This document shows positions 60,930 to 64,000 of a DNA stretch of 64,000 nucleotides, piece after piece. This DNA comes from an uncultured Lachnospiraceae bacterium (GTDB taxonomy: Bacteria; Bacillota; Clostridia; Lachnospirales; Lachnospiraceae): positions 248,001 to 312,000 of the forward strand of contig CATLAK010000001.1 in the NCBI GenBank assembly GCA_949878435.1, written 5' to 3'. Position 1 is the first letter of the stretch. Every line of letters starts with the position of its first letter. The translations under genes and the position numbers were made by a program. The notes beneath the pieces are model-generated. The model was given only the letters and a program-made list of their open reading frames with translations. It was not told the origin of the DNA and did no database searches.

Positions 60930-61766
60930 TCAGCAAAATCTTCCTCTCGGCAATGCGCCGCCTGATAGAAGAATCGCCTCTGTCATTTTCACCGCGCGTA
61001 CGTGTTCCTTGATGTCATGCACCCGCACAAAAGAGCATCCCTTCATCACGCCAAAGACGGTGGTGACCAGCGTCCCTTCCATCCGCTGGTCTGCCGGAAG
61101 ATCAAGGGTGAGCCCAACCACAGATTTACGGCTGGCGCCAAGCAATACAGGGTACTCCAGTTCCAACAGCCTCTCAAGAGAATAAAGCATTTCAAGATTC
61201 TGTTCATAGGTCTTTCCAAAACCGATTCCCGGGTCTAAGACAATCTGTTCATCTCCTATTCCGCTGCTTTTGGCAATTCGGATCGTCTCGCGCAAATCTG
61301 TAATCACATCCTCTATCAATCGATGGTAATCTGCTTCCTTCCGATTATGCATCAACACACAGGGAACGCCTGCCTTTGCAATGGTCTCTGCCATGTCCGG
61401 ATCGTATTTCAGCCCCCAGACATCATTGATCATATCTGCCCCTGCTTTAAGCCCTTCACAGGCAACCTCTGCCTTGTAGGTATCCAGCGAAACAGGCACA
61501 TCAAACCGCTGCTTTACCGCTTCGATTATGGGCACGACTCGCTCTGTCTCCTCCTGTGCCGGCACGAACGTATGCCCCGGTCTGGTAGACTCCCCGCCTA
61601 TATCCAGCAGATCCATCCCCTCCCCAAGCATCTCCTCCACATGAAACAGGGCATCGTCGAGACGGCTGTATTTCCCGCCGTCGGAAAAGGAATCCGGCGT
61701 CACATTTAGGATTCCCATAATATAAGTGTGATTTTTTAAGTCAAATTCACGTCCGCCAATGTTCAC
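60930..61766 (-). CDS. folP: dihydropteroate synthase
   Basis: A 278-residue TIM-barrel enzyme that joins the pterin to p-aminobenzoate. GILNVTPDSFSDGGKY, DIGGESTRPGH, SLDTYKAEVA, INDVWG and DPGIGFGKT are all present. It lies 12 bases upstream of folBK and downstream of the HD-domain gene, completing the pathway in one operon. Confidence 0.97.
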   Translation of the reverse strand: MNIGGREFDLKNHTYIMGILNVTPDSFSDGGKYSRLDDALFHVEEMLGEGMDLLDIGGESTRPGHTFVPAQEETERVVPIIEAVKQRFDVPVSLDTYKAEVACEGLKAGADMINDVWGLKYDPDMAETIAKAGVPCVLMHNRKEADYHRLIEDVITDLRETIRIAKSSGIGDEQIVLDPGIGFGKTYEQNLEMLYSLERLLELEYPVLLGASRKSVVGLTLDLPADQRMEGTLVTTVFGVMKGCSFVRVHDIKEHVRAVKMTEAILLSGGALPRGRFC

Positions 61767-61807
61767 TTTACTTACTCCTTTCTTTCCGCCGTAAGCTTCC
61801 TGTCTAT

Positions 61808-62290
61808 TTAAATCAATAGTTTTAAATTCTTTTTTTCTTTTTTCCAGTCACAGTGCTTTTCCATTTCACAGGCATAGCAGGGGCGGCTATATTTGTCTGC
61901 CCTGTACAAAAGTCCCGATAAAGACTTTTCTTCTTTCACCGCGGCATTTCTGTGATTGATGATCGCCGTGAGAATCCTGCTGCTCTCCTCGTCGCCAAAA
62001 CCGCTTTCTTTAAGAATCGCCGGCGATAAATCAGCGCTTGCCTTCTCATGGGGCGTGCCGTCCTCATACTGACGCCATCTCCCAATATCGTGCAAAAGCG
62101 CTGCCGCATAAATGATTTCCTGCTCCTGTCCGTAGTCTTCCTTCTCATTCAATATGCTGGCAATACGCGCCACATCCAAAAAATGCCCCATATTATGATG
62201 GCAGAAGCGCCGTGAAGCCTCTGCCAGATCATTCTTTTTCAGATATTCTTGATACAAACTGCTTGTTAAAATCCTGTTTACACGCTCCAT
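61808..62290 (-). CDS. HD domain phosphohydrolase
   Basis: A 160-residue HD protein: NMGHFLDVARI, LLHDIGRW (the HD pair) and a later HEKASADL. HD proteins next to folE are often found in Clostridia and may supply a missing dephosphorylation step; this is inference from neighbourhood. The C-terminal CYACEMEKHCDWKK holds three cysteines that could bind metal. Confidence 0.88.
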   Translation of the reverse strand: MERVNRILTSSLYQEYLKKNDLAEASRRFCHHNMGHFLDVARIASILNEKEDYGQEQEIIYAAALLHDIGRWRQYEDGTPHEKASADLSPAILKESGFGDEESSRILTAIINHRNAAVKEEKSLSGLLYRADKYSRPCYACEMEKHCDWKKEKKNLKLLI

Positions 62291-62302
62291 CTGTTTTCCG
62301 CC

Positions 62303-62857
62303 TTATCGCACCAAATCAAGAAACGTCTTTTTCAGTCTCTCATCTTTTTCAAAGATTCCTTTACAAACCATGGTCACAGTCTGGCTTCCCGGCTTTTTGA
62401 CGCCCCGCATGGTCATGCACATATGTTCTGCCTCTATCAGCACGATCACGCCCTTGGGTCTTAGATTCTCCATGATCGCATCCGCAATCTGTGCCGTCAT
62501 CTTTTCCTGGATCTGCAGTCTTTTTGCATAAGTCTCCACGGTGCGGGCAAGCTTACTGATTCCCACCACCTTACCGTCGGGCACATAGGCAATGTGCGCC
62601 TTCCCATAAAAAGGCATCAAATGATGCTCGCAGGTAGAATAGAAAAGAATGTCCTTTTCTATGACCATCTCATTATTTTCTGCGGTAAAGGTTTTAGACA
62701 AATGCTCCTTGGGGGAATCCTCCATGCCGCTTAGAATCTCCTCGTACATCCTTGCCACCCTTGCCGGCGTGTCTTTCAGTCCTTCTCTGTGTAAATCCTC
62801 TCCGATGCCTTCTAAAAGGAGCCTTATTGCCTCCTCAACTTTCTCTTTGTTTACCAT
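62303..62857 (-). CDS. folE: GTP cyclohydrolase I
   Basis: A 184-residue enzyme that opens GTP to dihydroneopterin triphosphate. [21 protein letters not shown] holds the zinc Cys and His, and the [18 protein letters not shown] and [11 protein letters not shown] blocks the substrate site and second zinc Cys. ATG 62855-62857 is preceded by GGGAGAG; the frame is open 13 codons more. The start lies inside folC by 23 bases. Confidence 0.97.
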   Translation of the reverse strand: MVNKEKVEEAIRLLLEGIGEDLHREGLKDTPARVARMYEEILSGMEDSPKEHLSKTFTAENNEMVIEKDILFYSTCEHHLMPFYGKAHIAYVPDGKVVGISKLARTVETYAKRLQIQEKMTAQIADAIMENLRPKGVIVLIEAEHMCMTMRGVKKPGSQTVTMVCKGIFEKDERLKKTFLDLVR

Positions 62858-64000
62858 GCGAATCTCTCCCGATATCATTTCTGCCTTTTTGGGCATTTAT
62901 TTTTTCCACCATTTGAATCAGCCCGCCTAAGTAAGATAAAGAACCAAAAGCAATGATGACCGTATCCTTATCTGCCAGCAGATACGCCATCTCCACCGCC
63001 TCCTCCACACTGTCCGCCGCCGTCACATGCTCGTGATATTCCTTCGCTTTACACGCCAGATCATACGCGGAAAGCCCCCGCTCTCCCTTAGTCGGCACCG
63101 TCAGAATCTGGGATGCCAGGAAGGCGGTTTCCTTTAAAATCTCGTCCTGTTCTTTATCTCTCAACATTCCTATTATATAGATAATCTTCCTGTTTGTAAA
63201 ATACAAACGAATGGTTTCGGCAAGATGCTTCGCGCCGTCCCGGTTATGCGCACCGTCAGCAATAAAGTAGGGTCTTTTCGCCAGAACCTGGAACCGCCCC
63301 TGCCAGGAGGTGCGTTCAAATCCTTTATAGACCGCCTGATCGGGTATCTGGAATCCCTTTTCCTTCAGCACCCTTATGGTCTGTGCCGCAAGAAGCGCAT
63401 TTTCAATCTGGTAGGCGCCTACAAGGGAAATGGTGAGGTTTTTGTACTCTTTATAGGAAAAGGTCTGTTTAGTCAGGTTTCTCTTTATGCCTGTCGCCTG
63501 GTCAGGGTCTACTGTGATAAAGGGAATCCCTAAGAGAGCGGCTTTTTTCTGTAAAACCGCAATTACTTCCATATCTTTCTTAAGCGCTACTGCCGTTGCA
63601 CCGGGTTTCATGATTCCCGCCTTATGCTCCGCAATCTCCTGCAGCGTTCTTCCCAAAACGCCCATATGGTCCATACTGATCGATGTAAATACCGCTGCCA
63701 GCGTATTCGTAACAATATTGGTAGCGTCTAAAAGCCCTCCAAGTCCCGTCTCAAGAACCACGATCTGACACTTCTGCTCCTTAAAATATTGAAACGCCAT
63801 CGCCGTCTCGATTTCAAAAGCTGTAGGGTGAGGCTTTCCCTCTTCTTCCAGCTCCCGGCAAATCTCTTTCAGTCTTGTCATCTGAACGCAGAGTTCTTTT
63901 TTGCTGATTGGACGGTTATTGACCTGAATCCGCTCCCTGTATTCAAACAGCGTAGGCGAAATGTATCTGCCCGTGCGGTATCCCGCTTCCTTCAGCACTT
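62835..64000 (-). CDS. folC: folylpolyglutamate / dihydrofolate synthase, N-terminus cut
   Basis: The C-terminal 388 codons of FolC; about 50 N-terminal residues with the Walker-type GTNGKGS lie beyond the right edge. The visible part starts [24 protein letters not shown] and has [45 protein letters not shown], and the C-terminal Mur-ligase-like [15 protein letters not shown]. The enzyme adds glutamates to folate. First gene of the visible folate operon. Confidence 0.94.
   Translation of the reverse strand, partial: VLKEAGYRTGRYISPTLFEYRERIQVNNRPISKKELCVQMTRLKEICRELEEEGKPHPTAFEIETAMAFQYFKEQKCQIVVLETGLGGLLDATNIVTNTLAAVFTSISMDHMGVLGRTLQEIAEHKAGIMKPGATAVALKKDMEVIAVLQKKAALLGIPFITVDPDQATGIKRNLTKQTFSYKEYKNLTISLVGAYQIENALLAAQTIRVLKEKGFQIPDQAVYKGFERTSWQGRFQVLAKRPYFIADGAHNRDGAKHLAETIRLYFTNRKIIYIIGMLRDKEQDEILKETAFLASQILTVPTKGERGLSAYDLACKAKEYHEHVTAADSVEEAVEMAYLLADKDTVIIAFGSLSYLGGLIQMVEKINAQKGRNDIGRDSHGKQRES

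Noticed and set aside
1-64000. rRNA and tRNA genes
   Set aside because: No stretch with tRNA-like cloverleaf signals or conserved rRNA segments was recognised in the intergenic gaps, which are mostly short.

Overview
The window looks like a chromosomal stretch of a spore-forming Clostridia bacterium, most likely a Lachnospiraceae member. The evidence is a complete spoIIIAA-AH operon, Asp23/Gls24, an S15/PNPase pair, a rimP-nusA-ylxR-ylxQ-infB-rbfA-nrnA-truB-ribF operon, strong AGGAGG-type ribosome binding sites and consensus sigma-A promoters. Almost everything is on the minus strand. The only clear plus-strand items are a beta-propeller-like membrane protein, a candidate small RNA and a promoter inside an invertible segment. 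No rRNA, tRNA, CRISPR array or insertion sequence was recognised.

Layout. 1-23 kb is conserved housekeeping: ispA (start only), xseBA, nusB, Asp23, a transglutaminase-like lipoprotein, prfC, the spoIIIA operon behind a sigma-E-like promoter, pnp, rpsO, a secreted NlpC/P60 hydrolase with a WalR-type box, and the rimP-ribF operon with a terminator-like hairpin in its leader. 23-25.2 kb holds a CPBP protease and a decayed junction with VanZ-like and RmlB-like remnants. 25.2-48.8 kb is one long polysaccharide operon read right to left. It starts with cpsB/cpsC/cpsD control genes, continues with cell-surface genes (Ig-like anchor, LCP ligase, a sortase fold lacking its catalytic residues, a small secreted protein) and then sugar genes: a 3,4-ketoisomerase and aminotransferase for a dTDP-3-amino-3,6-dideoxyhexose, a phosphoglycosyl transferase, two NeuD-like acyltransferases, ACP and acyl ligase, SDR, NeuB, two glycosyltransferases, Wzy, thioesterase-LuxE-LuxC, an LDH/MDH-like enzyme and Wzx. 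This interior is visibly more AT-rich than its surroundings.

48.86-50.45 kb is the most striking region. A tyrosine recombinase gene is flanked by inverted 17-base identical cores set in 11-7-11 recombinase sites, with a second right-hand site 51 bp further on. A good promoter (TTGACT-17-TATAGT) inside the segment now points away from the polysaccharide operon into a long hairpin terminator, while the recombinase gene has its own terminator before cpsB. Inversion would place the promoter directly upstream of cpsB, so this reads as an ON/OFF phase-variation switch, drawn here in the OFF position.

50.5-64 kb is again housekeeping: a small acidic protein, HAD phosphatase, maf, ppk, ppx, a DUF815 ATPase and pheA, then a divergent beta-propeller-like protein, a roughly 155-nt candidate small RNA, and the folate operon folC-folE-HD-folP-folBK.

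The polysaccharide locus may also carry an unusual chemistry module. Adjacent thioesterase, LuxE and LuxC homologues resemble the fatty-acid reductase of luxCDE but without luciferase. They sit with a PEP-condensing NeuB homologue that has no NeuA or NeuC partner, a 2-hydroxyacid dehydrogenase with an altered specificity residue, and a dedicated ACP/ligase/acyltransferase set. I infer that they build an unusual acyl substituent for the amino sugar; this is a hypothesis.
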